This document shows positions 21,136 through 33,763 of a stretch of DNA of 64,000 bases, in pieces (within the stretch, counting starts at the first letter, position 1; every line of letters starts with the position of its first letter). Both the position numbers and the translations under genes were made by a program. This DNA comes from an uncultured SAR116 cluster alpha proteobacterium (GTDB taxonomy: Bacteria > Pseudomonadota > Alphaproteobacteria > Puniceispirillales > Marisalimonadaceae): the NCBI GenBank assembly GCA_902558885.1, contig CACEFQ010000004.1, positions 62,001 through 126,000 of the forward strand, given 5' to 3'. The notes under the pieces were generated by a model that worked only from the letters and a program-made list of their open reading frames with translations, made no database searches and was not told the origin of the DNA.

Positions 21136-22440
21136 ATGAATTTTTTTACTTACAAAAATAAGACTAAAGTTATTAATGTAATATCAACATTAATCTTAAC
21201 TTTAATTTCGTTTCCAGCTTTTGCTAATATTAATAATGGTGATACAGCCTGGATATTGACATCAACTGCTTTAGTATTATTTATGACTTTACCAGGATTA
21301 GCTTTATTCTATGCAGGACTAGTAAACTCAAAAAATGTTGTATCAGTATTAATGCAACACTTCTCCCTTGCTTGTGTGGTTTCTGTCATTTGGGTGGTTT
21401 TAGGTTACAGTTTAGCGTTTTCTGAAGGAAATGCATGGATTGGTGGTCTTGGAAACGTGTTTATGAACTCAATTGAACTAGAAACACCATCCGGGAGTGT
21501 GCCTGAAAGCCTTTTTGCTACATTCCAAATGACTTTTGCAATTATCACCCCTGCTCTTATGATAGGAGCGTTTGTAGAAAGAATTAAGTTTTCAGCAATG
21601 TTAATTTTTTTAAGTTTTTGGGTTTTAATAGTATATGTTCCCGTAACGCATTGGGTTTGGGGTGGTGGTATTTTATCATCTTGGGGAACAATGGACTTTG
21701 CTGGAGGCATTGTTGTACATGCTACAGCTGGCACTGCTGCTTTAGTTACTGCCTTAACACTAGGTAAGAGAAGAGGTTTTCCAAAATCTATTACTCCGCC
21801 ACATAGTCCTATATTGACTATGATAGGAGCTTCAATGCTATGGATTGGATGGTTTGGTTTTAATGCTGGTTCAGCTTTAGGTGCTAATGAAGGCGCGGGC
21901 ATGGCTATGTTAGTTACACATATATCTGCTGCAACTGCCTCATTAGTTTGGATGTTTATTGAATGGAAAAGATTTGGCAAACCATCTTTAATTGGCATAG
22001 TTACTGGAATGGTTGCTGGACTGGCTACCGTTACACCTGCTTCAGGATACATAGGTGTACCTGGAGGGTTGATTTTAGGATTTTCAGGTGGGCTCCTATG
22101 TTATCTTGCTGTTGATTACATCAGAGGCAAACTTCAAATAGATGATAGCCTTGATGTTTTTGCGGTTCACGGTGTAGGTGGTATTTTAGGTACATTACTC
22201 GTTGCATTTCTAGCAACCTCTACATTCTCTGGATTAGGTCTTGCTGAGGGACAGACAGGAGTATCGCAGTTTATAATACAACTTAAAGCAGTTGTACTTA
22301 CTGTCATCTGGACTTCTTTTTTTACATATTTAATTCTAAAACTTACATCTTTAGTTGTTTCGTTAAGAGTAGATGAACAAGAAGAAATTGAAGGTTTAGA
22401 CTTGCGTTCTCATGGAGAAAAAGGATATCATTCAGATTAG
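21136..22440 (+). CDS. amtB: Ammonium transporter
   Basis: LPGLALFYAGLVNSKNVVSVLMQH, DFAGGIVVHATAGTAALVTAL, WIGWFGFNAGSALGAN, DVFAVHGVGGILGTLL. Confidence 0.96.
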   Translation: MNFFTYKNKTKVINVISTLILTLISFPAFANINNGDTAWILTSTALVLFMTLPGLALFYAGLVNSKNVVSVLMQHFSLACVVSVIWVVLGYSLAFSEGNAWIGGLGNVFMNSIELETPSGSVPESLFATFQMTFAIITPALMIGAFVERIKFSAMLIFLSFWVLIVYVPVTHWVWGGGILSSWGTMDFAGGIVVHATAGTAALVTALTLGKRRGFPKSITPPHSPILTMIGASMLWIGWFGFNAGSALGANEGAGMAMLVTHISAATASLVWMFIEWKRFGKPSLIGIVTGMVAGLATVTPASGYIGVPGGLILGFSGGLLCYLAVDYIRGKLQIDDSLDVFAVHGVGGILGTLLVAFLATSTFSGLGLAEGQTGVSQFIIQLKAVVLTVIWTSFFTYLILKLTSLVVSLRVDEQEEIEGLDLRSHGEKGYHSD

Positions 22441-22451
22441 GAGATCTCATC

Positions 22452-22790
22452 ATGAAATACTTTATTGCGATTATAAAACCTTTTAAACTTGATGATGTTA
22501 GGAATGCCTTAACTGAAATTGGAGTTGAAGGTTTAACTGCATCAGAAGTACGTGGATTTGGAAGACAAAGAGGACAAACCGAAATTTATAGAGGAGCAGA
22601 ATATAGTGTATCATTTGTTCCCAAGCTTAAAATCGAAATAGCAGTTTCTGATGATATGGAAGATGCTGTTCATGAAGCTCTGCTCCAAAGTGCTTGTACA
22701 GGACAAATTGGAGACGGAAAAATATTTGTCTTGGACCTTCATAGTGCAACTAGAATAAGAACAGGTGAAACTAAAAACAACGCACTTTAA
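22452..22790 (+). CDS. glnK: P-II family nitrogen regulatory protein
   Basis: MKYFIAIIKPFKLDDVRNAL, T-loop GFGRQRGQTEIYRGAEY, GQIGDGKIFVLDL...RIRTGE. Confidence 0.95.
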   Translation: MKYFIAIIKPFKLDDVRNALTEIGVEGLTASEVRGFGRQRGQTEIYRGAEYSVSFVPKLKIEIAVSDDMEDAVHEALLQSACTGQIGDGKIFVLDLHSATRIRTGETKNNAL

Positions 22791-22795
22791 TTTAT

Positions 22796-23920
22796 TTAAA
22801 TATGCCATTCAGCTAATACATCATTATTTTTTTCAAAACTTAAATGCTGTTTTTTTATTCTTTTCAGGTTATTTTTATTATCTAATTGTTGAATTGCCCA
22901 TATAGCTGCACCTCTAACCAAAAAAGATCGATCTTTTATTAATAAATTTACTAATGTAGGTATTAATTCTTTATTTTTACTGTTCCCTGCAGCTATGCAA
23001 CAATTCCTTAGGAACCTATCCCTACCAATCCTTTTTATTGGTGACCCACTAAATTTTTTTCTAAATTCTTGATCAGAAAGTTTCAATAATTCATTTATAT
23101 TAAAATCATATTTATTATCGTTAAAATTAATTTCTTTTGTAATTTTTGCATATTTGTTCCAAGGACAAATTGCTAAACAATCATCACACCCAAATATTCT
23201 ATTACCAATGGCTGTTCTAAATTTTTTTGGTATAGCATTTCTGTGCTCAATAGTTAAATATGAAATACACTTTGAAGCGTCTAACTTGTTTTCTCCCAAA
23301 AATGCATCTGTTGGGCAAATATCAAGACATTTTGTACAAGAACCACAATAATTTTTTTCTTTTGCGTCATACTCAAAAGAATGATTTACAAGAATAACTC
23401 CTAAAAACAGCCATGATCCAAAATCCCTTGAAACTAAATTTGTATGCTTGCCTTGCCATCCTAAACCAGACTTTTCTGCTAAAGGTTTTTCCATTAAAGG
23501 AGCAGTATCAACAAAAACTTTGATTTTTGTTTTTTTTTCTTTTGGTAATTTAGAAATTAATTTACTTGAAAATAACTTAAGTCTGCCTTTGATTATTTTG
23601 TGATAATCTTTTCCTTGAGCATAGACAGAGATGTTCCCTAAATCTTTTTTTTTTATTTTTTCTAAAGGATTATTTTTAGGACCATAATTCAAACCAAGTA
23701 TAATTGCAGATTTTGCCTCTTCCCATAAATTTAATGGTGATTTCCGTCTATCATAACTATCTGCAAGCCAGTTCATTTCTCCATGAAAGCCTAAATCAAT
23801 AAATTCTTTTAGTCTTACGTCTGTGTTTATTGGTAAATTAGTATCTGTAATCTTGCAAATATCAAATTTAAATTCTTTAGCTAAGTCTTGTATTATTTTT
23901 TTTTCATCAAATTTGTACAT
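22796..23920 (-). CDS. queG: Epoxyqueuosine reductase
   Basis: GEMNWLADSYDRR, SGLGWQGKHTNLVSRDFGSWLFLG, two 4Fe-4S Cys clusters CGSCTKCLDICPT / CDDCLAICPWN, C-terminal HEAT-like part. Confidence 0.93.
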   Translation of the reverse strand: MYKFDEKKIIQDLAKEFKFDICKITDTNLPINTDVRLKEFIDLGFHGEMNWLADSYDRRKSPLNLWEEAKSAIILGLNYGPKNNPLEKIKKKDLGNISVYAQGKDYHKIIKGRLKLFSSKLISKLPKEKKTKIKVFVDTAPLMEKPLAEKSGLGWQGKHTNLVSRDFGSWLFLGVILVNHSFEYDAKEKNYCGSCTKCLDICPTDAFLGENKLDASKCISYLTIEHRNAIPKKFRTAIGNRIFGCDDCLAICPWNKYAKITKEINFNDNKYDFNINELLKLSDQEFRKKFSGSPIKRIGRDRFLRNCCIAAGNSKNKELIPTLVNLLIKDRSFLVRGAAIWAIQQLDNKNNLKRIKKQHLSFEKNNDVLAEWHI

Positions 23921-23946
23921 ATCATAAATAATTATTATTATTTAGG

Positions 23947-26124
<2,178 letters not shown>

Positions 26125-26147
<23 letters not shown>

Positions 26148-27072
26148 CTACAACTTCATTCATTAGATTTTTTACTATTAAACACTGTACTTTTGCTTCT
26201 CTCATTCTCTTTTCAGCAACTTGCAAATTGTCATTTTCAAGTGCTGTTAATGGATTTGAATTCATTAAATCTTTGGCTTTTAATTCAGCAAAGTTTTTAT
26301 TATCAATTAAAGCTCTTCTGATATCTCCATCCGTAATGACACCCTTTAATTCTTCCTTCGTACCAACCAGGGCAAGACCAAGACGACCTTCTGTCATTTT
26401 AACTAAAACGTCTTGGACTATAGAGTTTTGATCAATAAATGGTAAATTATTTTGTTTCATCTCATCCTTAACGCTTGATAGCAATCTTCTACCAAGAGAA
26501 CCACCAGGATGAGTTAAGGCAAAATCTTCTTGCTTAAAGTTTTTTAATTCCATTAATGAAACAGCAAGGGCATCCCCTAAAACCATTGTAATCATGGTTG
26601 ATGTGGTAGGTGCTAAATTTAATGGACATGCCTCTCTATCAACTGAAGTATCCAAAACTATGTCAGATAAGTTAGCTAAAGTTGAATTTTTAACTCCAGT
26701 TAAAGCAATTATATTAACATCAAGCCTTTTCAAAGCTGGAATTAAAGCAATTATTTCACCTGTTTCTCCTGAATATGAGATTAGTAGAACAACAGATTTT
26801 TTTTGAACCTTTCCTAAGTCTCCATGTATAGCTTCAGCTGGATGAAGAAAAATGCTAGGCGTTCCAGTAGATGCAAGTGTGGATGATATTTTTCTTCCAA
26901 CAAGCCCTGATTTTCCCATCCCACAAACAATAATATGTGTAGAAGAATTATTCATATATTCTACAGCTTTTGTAAATTCATTTCCAAGCATTTTTTCAAA
27001 TCTCTCAATACCTAGCTTATAGGCTTGAGTTAAACTTAATGCTGTTTCTATTGCTTTCATATAAATCACCAT
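26125..27072 (-). CDS. kdsD: KpsF/GutQ family arabinose-5-phosphate isomerase (SIS + CBS)
   Basis: GMGKSGLVGRKISSTLASTGTPSIFLHPAEAIHGDLG; CBS-domain C-terminus with GVITDGDIRRAL. Confidence 0.92.
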
Positions 27073-27131
27073 TTAATATGAATATGTTTTAACTTGAAAT
27101 TATTTAAAATACCACAAAAAGGACGAAAATT

Positions 27132-27893
27132 TTGAAGATTCACTTTAGTATTGCTAAAAATCAAAAAGCCAAACTAGTTTCTAATGATTTACTTAAGTTA
27201 TATGGACAAGAAGAAGTTTCTAAGGCTGAGGTTATTGTAGCTGTTGGTGGAGATGGAGCTATGTTAGCTGCTATGCGTGAAAGTATCTTATATAACATCC
27301 CAGTTTTTGGATTGAATAGGGGAAACATAGGATTCTTAATGAACGAATATAATAATTCAAATCTAATTGACAGATTAAAAGAAGCTAACGAGATTATAGT
27401 TCACCCTCTTGAAATGATAGCTTTAGACACAAAAAATCAAAAACATACCGAACTTGCTATTAATGAAGTAGCTATTTTTAGAAGAACTCACCAAAGTGCT
27501 ATAATTTCAATTAAAATTGATGATACAGAAAGATTAAATGAATTAACGTGTGACGGGGTTATGGTTGCAACACCGGTTGGGTCGACTGCTTATAATCTAT
27601 CTGCACATGGGCCCATATTGCCAATTGGATCAGAAATTTTAGCTCTTACACCAATAAGTCCTTTCAGACCAAGAAGATGGAGAGGAGCATTGATCAAAAA
27701 TAATTCTATAATAGAGTTTAATGTTATTAATCCTAAAATGAGGCCTGTAAGCGCAAGTGCTGATGCCTTTGAAGTAAAAAATATATCAAAAGTTTCTATT
27801 TCTCAAAAAAATGACATAAATCTTAGAATTCTTTATGACAAGACAAACAGTATGGAGGATAAATATCTTAGAGAGCAATTTTCTATTGGCTGA
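27132..27893 (+). CDS. nadK: NAD kinase
   Basis: AVGGDGAMLAAMR, FGLNRGNIGFLMNEY, TCDGVMVATPVGSTAYNLSAHGPILP. Confidence 0.93.
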   Translation: MKIHFSIAKNQKAKLVSNDLLKLYGQEEVSKAEVIVAVGGDGAMLAAMRESILYNIPVFGLNRGNIGFLMNEYNNSNLIDRLKEANEIIVHPLEMIALDTKNQKHTELAINEVAIFRRTHQSAIISIKIDDTERLNELTCDGVMVATPVGSTAYNLSAHGPILPIGSEILALTPISPFRPRRWRGALIKNNSIIEFNVINPKMRPVSASADAFEVKNISKVSISQKNDINLRILYDKTNSMEDKYLREQFSIG

Positions 27894-27895
27894 TT

Positions 27896-29692
27896 TTAAT
27901 TGAGGTTTTCTTGCTGCCTAATCCACATTTCGGCATATAAACCGTTCTTGTTAATAAGGTCTTGATGATTACCTATTTCAATGATTGTGCCATTATCTAG
28001 TACGATGATTTTGTCTGCATCAATTATTGTTGATAATCTATGGGCAATTATAAGTGTAGTTTTTTTACTGGATAATTTTTTAAGAGATTTTTCAATTGAT
28101 TTTTCAGTTTTTGTATCTAGTGCAGATGTTGCTTCATCAAAAACAAATATCTGAGGATTTTTCAAAAGGGCCCTGGCAATAGCAACTCTTTGTTTTTCTC
28201 CTCCTGATAGTTTTAATCCTCTCTCACCTACAACAGTTTCGTATCCTGCTTCAAGATTTGAAATAAACTTGTCTATAGAAGATAATTTAGCTGCATTAAC
28301 AATTTCTTTCATAGAAGAATTAGGTTTTGAATAAGCAATATTATATTTAATTGTATCATTAAAGAGGACTGTATCTTGAGGAACCACTCCTATATTTGAT
28401 CTTAAAGAATTTTGAGTTAACTCAGATATACATTGACCATCAATATAAATTTTACCTGAAGTTGGATCATAGAATCTAAATAAAAGCTTTGATATAGTAG
28501 ATTTACCAGCACCAGTTGGTCCTACAATAGCAACTTTTTCTCCTGACTCTATATTGAAGGTTAAGTTCTTTAAAATTTTGCGTTTGCCAAATGAGAAATT
28601 TACATTGATAAATTCAATTTTTCCTTTTTTAATTATTAATTCATTAGCATTTTCATGATCAATTATATCAGGTTTTTCGTCAACAAGAGCAAACATTCTA
28701 CCCATATCTAATAATGATTGTCTGATTTCTCTATAAACAAAACCTAAAAAGTTTAATGGTAAATATAATTGTAACAAAAAAGTATTAACAACCACAAAAT
28801 CTCCAACAGACATATTCCCTTTTGCTATATCTTCGCCAGCAATACCCATAACTAAAAAAAGTCCTAATGCTATTATTCCACCTTGACCTATATTTACTAT
28901 TGATAGAGATGCTCTTGCTTTTACAGCAGAATCTTCATAAGTTTTCATAGCTTTGTTAAATCTATCTGCCTCCATAATTTCAGCATTAAAATATTTTACA
29001 GTTTCATAATTTAATAAACTATCTATAGCTTTAGTAGATGCGTTTTCATCGGCTATGTTCATTTTTTTTCTGATGGCGATTCTCCATTCAGTTACCTTAA
29101 TTGTGAAAACTATGTAAATTATAACTGTTAATATTGTGATAGCCGAGTATCTAAATCCAAAAGTTACCCATAAAACTATTCCGACTGTAATTAACTCAAC
29201 TAAAACTGGGACTATTTCAAAAACTGTAAATCTTAATAAAAATTCAATGCCTTTTGCACCTCTATCAATAGCTCTAGTTAATCCACCAGTTTGTCTATTT
29301 AAGTGGAAAGTTAAAGATAAATTATGCATGTGTTTAAATGCTTTTAGAGCAGCTCCTCTCACAGCTCTTTGTGCAACTCTTGCAAAAACAAACTCTTTAG
29401 CTTCATCAAAAAAAACTTGTCCCAATCTAGCTAAGGAATATGATCCAATGACAAACCAAAGTAAACTTAAGTTTATTGAGTTTTTATCAGAAACTAAATC
29501 AACTGCTTTACCATATAAGAATGGTGTATATACACTGACGAGTGTTGCTAAAATCAAAAATATTAAGGCTAAAGTTATTCTAATTGGCATTTCTTTATTG
29601 CCTTTTGGAATAACAAATCTTAACAATTCATTTAAAGTTCTAAGTGGTGTTAAAATTTTATCACTTGAAGAAAATGCTTCTGCATTTTTCAT
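27896..29692 (-). CDS. ABC transporter, fused permease/ATPase (Atm1/HMT1-like)
   Basis: TM domain plus GPTGAGKSTISKLLFRFYDPTSG Walker A, LSGGEKQRVAIARALLKNP signature; YETVKYFNAE motif of Atm1-like exporters. Confidence 0.92.
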   Translation of the reverse strand: MKNAEAFSSSDKILTPLRTLNELLRFVIPKGNKEMPIRITLALIFLILATLVSVYTPFLYGKAVDLVSDKNSINLSLLWFVIGSYSLARLGQVFFDEAKEFVFARVAQRAVRGAALKAFKHMHNLSLTFHLNRQTGGLTRAIDRGAKGIEFLLRFTVFEIVPVLVELITVGIVLWVTFGFRYSAITILTVIIYIVFTIKVTEWRIAIRKKMNIADENASTKAIDSLLNYETVKYFNAEIMEADRFNKAMKTYEDSAVKARASLSIVNIGQGGIIALGLFLVMGIAGEDIAKGNMSVGDFVVVNTFLLQLYLPLNFLGFVYREIRQSLLDMGRMFALVDEKPDIIDHENANELIIKKGKIEFINVNFSFGKRKILKNLTFNIESGEKVAIVGPTGAGKSTISKLLFRFYDPTSGKIYIDGQCISELTQNSLRSNIGVVPQDTVLFNDTIKYNIAYSKPNSSMKEIVNAAKLSSIDKFISNLEAGYETVVGERGLKLSGGEKQRVAIARALLKNPQIFVFDEATSALDTKTEKSIEKSLKKLSSKKTTLIIAHRLSTIIDADKIIVLDNGTIIEIGNHQDLINKNGLYAEMWIRQQENLN

Positions 29693-29719
29693 GGTTTATT
29701 CCTAAAATTTTTAGAATTT

Positions 29720-30079
29720 TTATGCTACAGTAAAACTTTCACCACATCCACAGCGTGCAATTTCATTGGGATTATTAAACTCAAAGCCTGAGCTAAATTT
29801 TTGTTCTTTATAGTCCATCTCAGATCCTATCAAAAACATTATTGCAGCAGGGTCAATACAAATAGTGATATTTTTTGAAATAATTTTCTCTTCAAATGGT
29901 TTAATTTCCTTTGCGTATTCCACATTATATTTCATTCCAGAACAACCAGCTGTTTTTATCCCAATTCTAAGACCAATAACTTCTGAGTCAGCTTTACTCA
30001 TTAAATCTTTAACTCTATTAGCTGCTGCATCTGTTAACGTTAATAAAGGTTTGTTTTCATTATTCATTTTAGGCTCCAT
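29720..30079 (-). CDS. Iron-sulfur cluster assembly accessory protein (HesB/IscA/SufA)
   Basis: GLRIGIKTAGCSGMKYNVEYA ... CGCGESF. Confidence 0.93.
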   Translation of the reverse strand: MEPKMNNENKPLLTLTDAAANRVKDLMSKADSEVIGLRIGIKTAGCSGMKYNVEYAKEIKPFEEKIISKNITICIDPAAIMFLIGSEMDYKEQKFSSGFEFNNPNEIARCGCGESFTVA

Positions 30080-30084
30080 GAGAA

Positions 30085-30513
30085 TTAATAAATATCAAGT
30101 GCCAATTTTGCATCTTCACTCATTCTATCCTTAGTCCATGCAGGTTCCCAAACAAGCTCCACCTCAATTAAGCCAACATTTGGTATTTTTGCAAGTGTAT
30201 TTGCAACTTGTCCTGGCATTTCTCCAGCTACAGGACAACCTGGAGCTGTAAGAGACATTTTAATTTTTAAATCATTTTTATCAATTAACCTAATATCATA
30301 TATAAGTCCCAAATCATAAATATTTACTGGTAATTCGGGGTCATGAATAGTTTTAAGGCTCTCGACTATTTCACTTTTATCAATTAATCTAATAGATATA
30401 TTATTTTTTTTACCTGCTGTTGCAATAAAAGGTGCATGAGGATCAGAGGAAGGGTTATGAGGCATAAAAGCTGATAATGGAAGTTTGTCATTACTATTCA
30501 TATTACACACCAA
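30085..30513 (-). CDS. SufT-like MIP18/DUF59 protein
   Basis: TIHDPELPVNIYDLGLIYDIRL ... MSLTAPGCPVAGEMP ... VWEPAWTKDRMSEDAKLALDI. Confidence 0.92.
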   Translation of the reverse strand: MVCNMNSNDKLPLSAFMPHNPSSDPHAPFIATAGKKNNISIRLIDKSEIVESLKTIHDPELPVNIYDLGLIYDIRLIDKNDLKIKMSLTAPGCPVAGEMPGQVANTLAKIPNVGLIEVELVWEPAWTKDRMSEDAKLALDIY

Positions 30514-31726
30514 ATATTTTTTTTACTTTTGTAAGTGAATTTGCTAACTGATCAAAATCTTCTTTTGTTGAATAGGCTCCCACCGATGCTCTGGTAGTTG
30601 AAATTAATTTAAAAGCATCCATTAAAGGCTGCGCACAATGATGTCCTGCTCTCACTGCAATCCCTTCTCTATCAATAATTGTAGCAATATCATGTGGATG
30701 AGCACAATCCATTGTAAAAGATACAACACCTGTTTTATTAGGAGCTTTACCAAATACAGTTACGCCATTAATTGAGTCTAGTAGAGAAGTACCATAGTCA
30801 ATAATATTTTTTTCGTGACGGCCTATTTCCTCAATTCCAATTTCATTAACCCAATCAATTGCTTCTCCTAAAGCAATTGCTTGAACAATTGGGGGTGTCC
30901 CAGCTTCAAATCTTAAAGGAGGATCAGCATATGTAGATTTTTGGATTTTTACAATATCTATCATATCACCACCACCTAAGAACGGTGGCATCTTATCTAA
31001 CAAGTTATACCTTCCGAACAAAATTCCTATACCAGTAGGACCATATAATTTATGTCCTGAAAAACAGTAAAAATCACAACCCAGATCAATTACATCAACT
31101 TTTTCATGGATAATACCCTGGCAACCATCTACTACACTTATTGCTCCACATTTTTTAGCTATTTCGCAGATTTCTTTAACAGGGAAAGTAGTTCCTAAAA
31201 CATTAGAAACATGAGGAAAAGCAATAATTTTAGTTTTATCAGTGACTAAATCTCTAATAATTTCTGGATTAAATTCAGAGTTTGGATCGACATGTGCAGC
31301 TTTTATCTTAACATTTTTTTGTTCTGCAATAATTTGCCATGGGACTATATTAGCATGATGTTCTGCAATAGTAATAATTATTTCGTCGCCAGCAGATAAA
31401 TTATTCATTCCCCAACTATATGCTACAAGATTTAATGCTGCAGTAGCACCAGATGTAAAAATTACTTCATTTTCAGAGCAATTTATAAATTTAGCTACTT
31501 TTATTCTTGAACCTTCGTAGTTGGCAGTTGCCTCTTCAGATAACTTGTGAAGACCTCTGTGAACATTAGAATAATTAAAGGAATAAATTTTACTTATAGC
31601 ATCTAATACTCTTTTAGGTTTTTGCATAGATGCAGCGGAGTCAAGATAAACAAGTTTTTTATCCCAAACTTTCCTTTGAAGAGCTGGAAATTGATCTTTA
31701 ATAAAATTTGTATCATATACTTTCAT
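30503..31726 (-). CDS. sufS: Cysteine desulfurase SufS
   Basis: YLDSAASMQKPKRVLDAI, HHANIVPWQ, FSGHKLYGPTGIGILFG, VRAGHHCAQP. Confidence 0.95.
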   Translation of the reverse strand: MKVYDTNFIKDQFPALQRKVWDKKLVYLDSAASMQKPKRVLDAISKIYSFNYSNVHRGLHKLSEEATANYEGSRIKVAKFINCSENEVIFTSGATAALNLVAYSWGMNNLSAGDEIIITIAEHHANIVPWQIIAEQKNVKIKAAHVDPNSEFNPEIIRDLVTDKTKIIAFPHVSNVLGTTFPVKEICEIAKKCGAISVVDGCQGIIHEKVDVIDLGCDFYCFSGHKLYGPTGIGILFGRYNLLDKMPPFLGGGDMIDIVKIQKSTYADPPLRFEAGTPPIVQAIALGEAIDWVNEIGIEEIGRHEKNIIDYGTSLLDSINGVTVFGKAPNKTGVVSFTMDCAHPHDIATIIDREGIAVRAGHHCAQPLMDAFKLISTTRASVGAYSTKEDFDQLANSLTKVKKIFGV

Positions 31727-31730
31727 ATAA

Positions 31731-32990
31731 TCATATTTCTTTACTAATAATTTCTGACAACGTTAGCTCAGCTTCTTCAAAAACAAAATTTTGAATAGAT
31801 CCTTCAACTGACTCATTAATGATATCTTTAAGAAAAGCGGTTATAAGTATTTGTTTTGCTTTTTTTTCTGAAATACCTCTGCTTTTAAGATAAAACAGTT
31901 GCTCATCGTCTATCTCTCCAACAGTTGCACCATGTGCACAAATTACATCATCCGCATAAATCTCAAGTTCAGGTTTTGCATTTGCAATTGCATTTTCTGA
32001 TAAAAGAATAGCCCTACTCATTTGTTGTCCATCAGTTTTCTGCGCATCTGGCGCCACCCTAACTTTACCTTGAAAAACGCCTGTAGATTTCCCTCCCAAT
32101 ACACCTCTAACAATTTGTTTTGAAGTACAGTTGGGTACGTCATGATAAATAGCTGTCGTTAGGTCATGATGTTGATTTTTAGAAGACAAATATACTCCAT
32201 TAAGGTTTAGATTACAGTTTTCTCCTTTTAGATAAGCATGTGTTTCTGAGCGTGTAAACAAGCCACCTTTAATTAGAGAAAAAGAGTTATAATTAGATTT
32301 ATCTGCTAAAAAAGCGCAATTAGCTGACAAATTGTAAGATTGTTGATCATCATTAAAAATTTTTAGTGAATTAATTGACGCATTTGTTTTTAGTTCAACT
32401 AATTGTAAAGGCATAATGAGAGAACTTAAATGGTTAAATCGTTCAATTACTTTTATGCTACTGTTGTCTTTCAATTCTATATACAAAGCTGGATGAACAG
32501 ATAAGTTGTTATCACCACCTTCATAAATTATTTCAAAAAAATCTCTTAACTTTACATCTTTTTCAATTGTTAATTTTACTATTGAAGGGGTACATGAAAA
32601 TGAAACATTTGTAGAAGGATGATCCTTCAAGTTACTATCTTTGAATTTATGAAAGCATCTAAGGGAATCCTCTTCTCCTAAAATATTCAAAGACGAACCA
32701 GGTGGTAATTTTGATGATAAATCTTCTCGAAAAGCACCATCTACAAATCTTATTATTTTAGAACCGTTAAACTTTGACAAAGAAGCATTTTTTTTTTGGA
32801 AATTAGGTGTTATTGGAGTTATCTTTTTCCTGGACAAAACACCTAACCTACTTAATCTCCAAGTTTCTTCTCTAGGACTGGGCCAACTTTTGAAATCATT
32901 CGATGCTAGTTTTCTAAAACTTTTTTCTTCAAATTGACTAACGTATTCTTTTACAGAAGTGATATAATTATCTTTAACATTATGCAGCAT
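31731..32990 (-). CDS. sufD: Fe-S cluster assembly protein SufD
   Basis: RGVLGGKSTGVFQGKVRVAPDAQKTDGQQMSRAILLSENAIANAKPELEIYADDVICAHGATVGEID. Confidence 0.94.
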   Translation of the reverse strand: MLHNVKDNYITSVKEYVSQFEEKSFRKLASNDFKSWPSPREETWRLSRLGVLSRKKITPITPNFQKKNASLSKFNGSKIIRFVDGAFREDLSSKLPPGSSLNILGEEDSLRCFHKFKDSNLKDHPSTNVSFSCTPSIVKLTIEKDVKLRDFFEIIYEGGDNNLSVHPALYIELKDNSSIKVIERFNHLSSLIMPLQLVELKTNASINSLKIFNDDQQSYNLSANCAFLADKSNYNSFSLIKGGLFTRSETHAYLKGENCNLNLNGVYLSSKNQHHDLTTAIYHDVPNCTSKQIVRGVLGGKSTGVFQGKVRVAPDAQKTDGQQMSRAILLSENAIANAKPELEIYADDVICAHGATVGEIDDEQLFYLKSRGISEKKAKQILITAFLKDIINESVEGSIQNFVFEEAELTLSEIISKEI

Positions 32991-33732
32991 TAATCAAACC
33001 TGCATAACCATTTTTTTCAACTTCCAATGCTAGTTCAGGGCCTCCAGACTTTATAATACTACCATCAGATAAAATATGAACAAAATCTGGAACTATGTAA
33101 TCTAACAGCCTCTGATAATGCGTTATTACAACTATTGCATTATCATCATTTCTTTGAGCATTTACTCCATCAGAAACTATTTTTAATGCATCGACATCTA
33201 GACCTGAATCAGTTTCGTCTAAAATTGAAATTTTTGGCTTAAGCATTGCCATTTGTAATATTTCAAAACGTTTTTTTTCTCCACCAGAGAAACCAACATT
33301 TACAGCTCTTTTTAACATCTCATCTTTAACAAACATTTTTGAAGCAACTTTTCTAGCTTCTTTAACGAATGCTAAATGATCTAGCTCTTCCTCTCCTAGA
33401 AACTTTCTTCTAGAGTTAACAGCTTCTCTTAAAAAACTCATCCCACCTACACCTGGTAATTCAACAGGATATTGAAAGGCTAAAAATAAACCAGATCTTG
33501 CTCTCTCGTCAGCCTCCATCTCCGACAAAGATTTACCCTCTAAAAAAACTTCTCCACTTTCTAATTCATAGCCATCTCTTCCGGCTAACATGTATGATAA
33601 AGTACTTTTACCTGAGCCATTAGGTCCCATAATAGCATGAACCTCACCCTTGTTTACTGTTAAAGATAAACCTTTTAGAATATCTTTATCATCAATTTTT
33701 AGTTTAGCATTTTTAATTTCAAGTAGTGACAT
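32980..33732 (-). CDS. sufC: Fe-S cluster assembly ATPase SufC
   Basis: GPNGSGKSTLSYMLAGRDGYE, FSGGEKKRFEILQMAMLKPKISILDETDSGLD. Confidence 0.96.
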   Translation of the reverse strand: MSLLEIKNAKLKIDDKDILKGLSLTVNKGEVHAIMGPNGSGKSTLSYMLAGRDGYELESGEVFLEGKSLSEMEADERARSGLFLAFQYPVELPGVGGMSFLREAVNSRRKFLGEEELDHLAFVKEARKVASKMFVKDEMLKRAVNVGFSGGEKKRFEILQMAMLKPKISILDETDSGLDVDALKIVSDGVNAQRNDDNAIVVITHYQRLLDYIVPDFVHILSDGSIIKSGGPELALEVEKNGYAGLINAA

Positions 33733-33763
33733 ATTTCTTCCAATATAAATTAACTATTTTAAA

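Noticed and set aside
21405-22052. 215-aa minus-strand ORF opposite amtB
   Set aside because: Fully antisense to a clear AmtB CDS; Pro/Ala-rich shadow-frame composition.
29136-29705. 189-aa plus-strand ORF opposite the ABC exporter
   Set aside because: Antisense to a well-supported CDS; no motifs.
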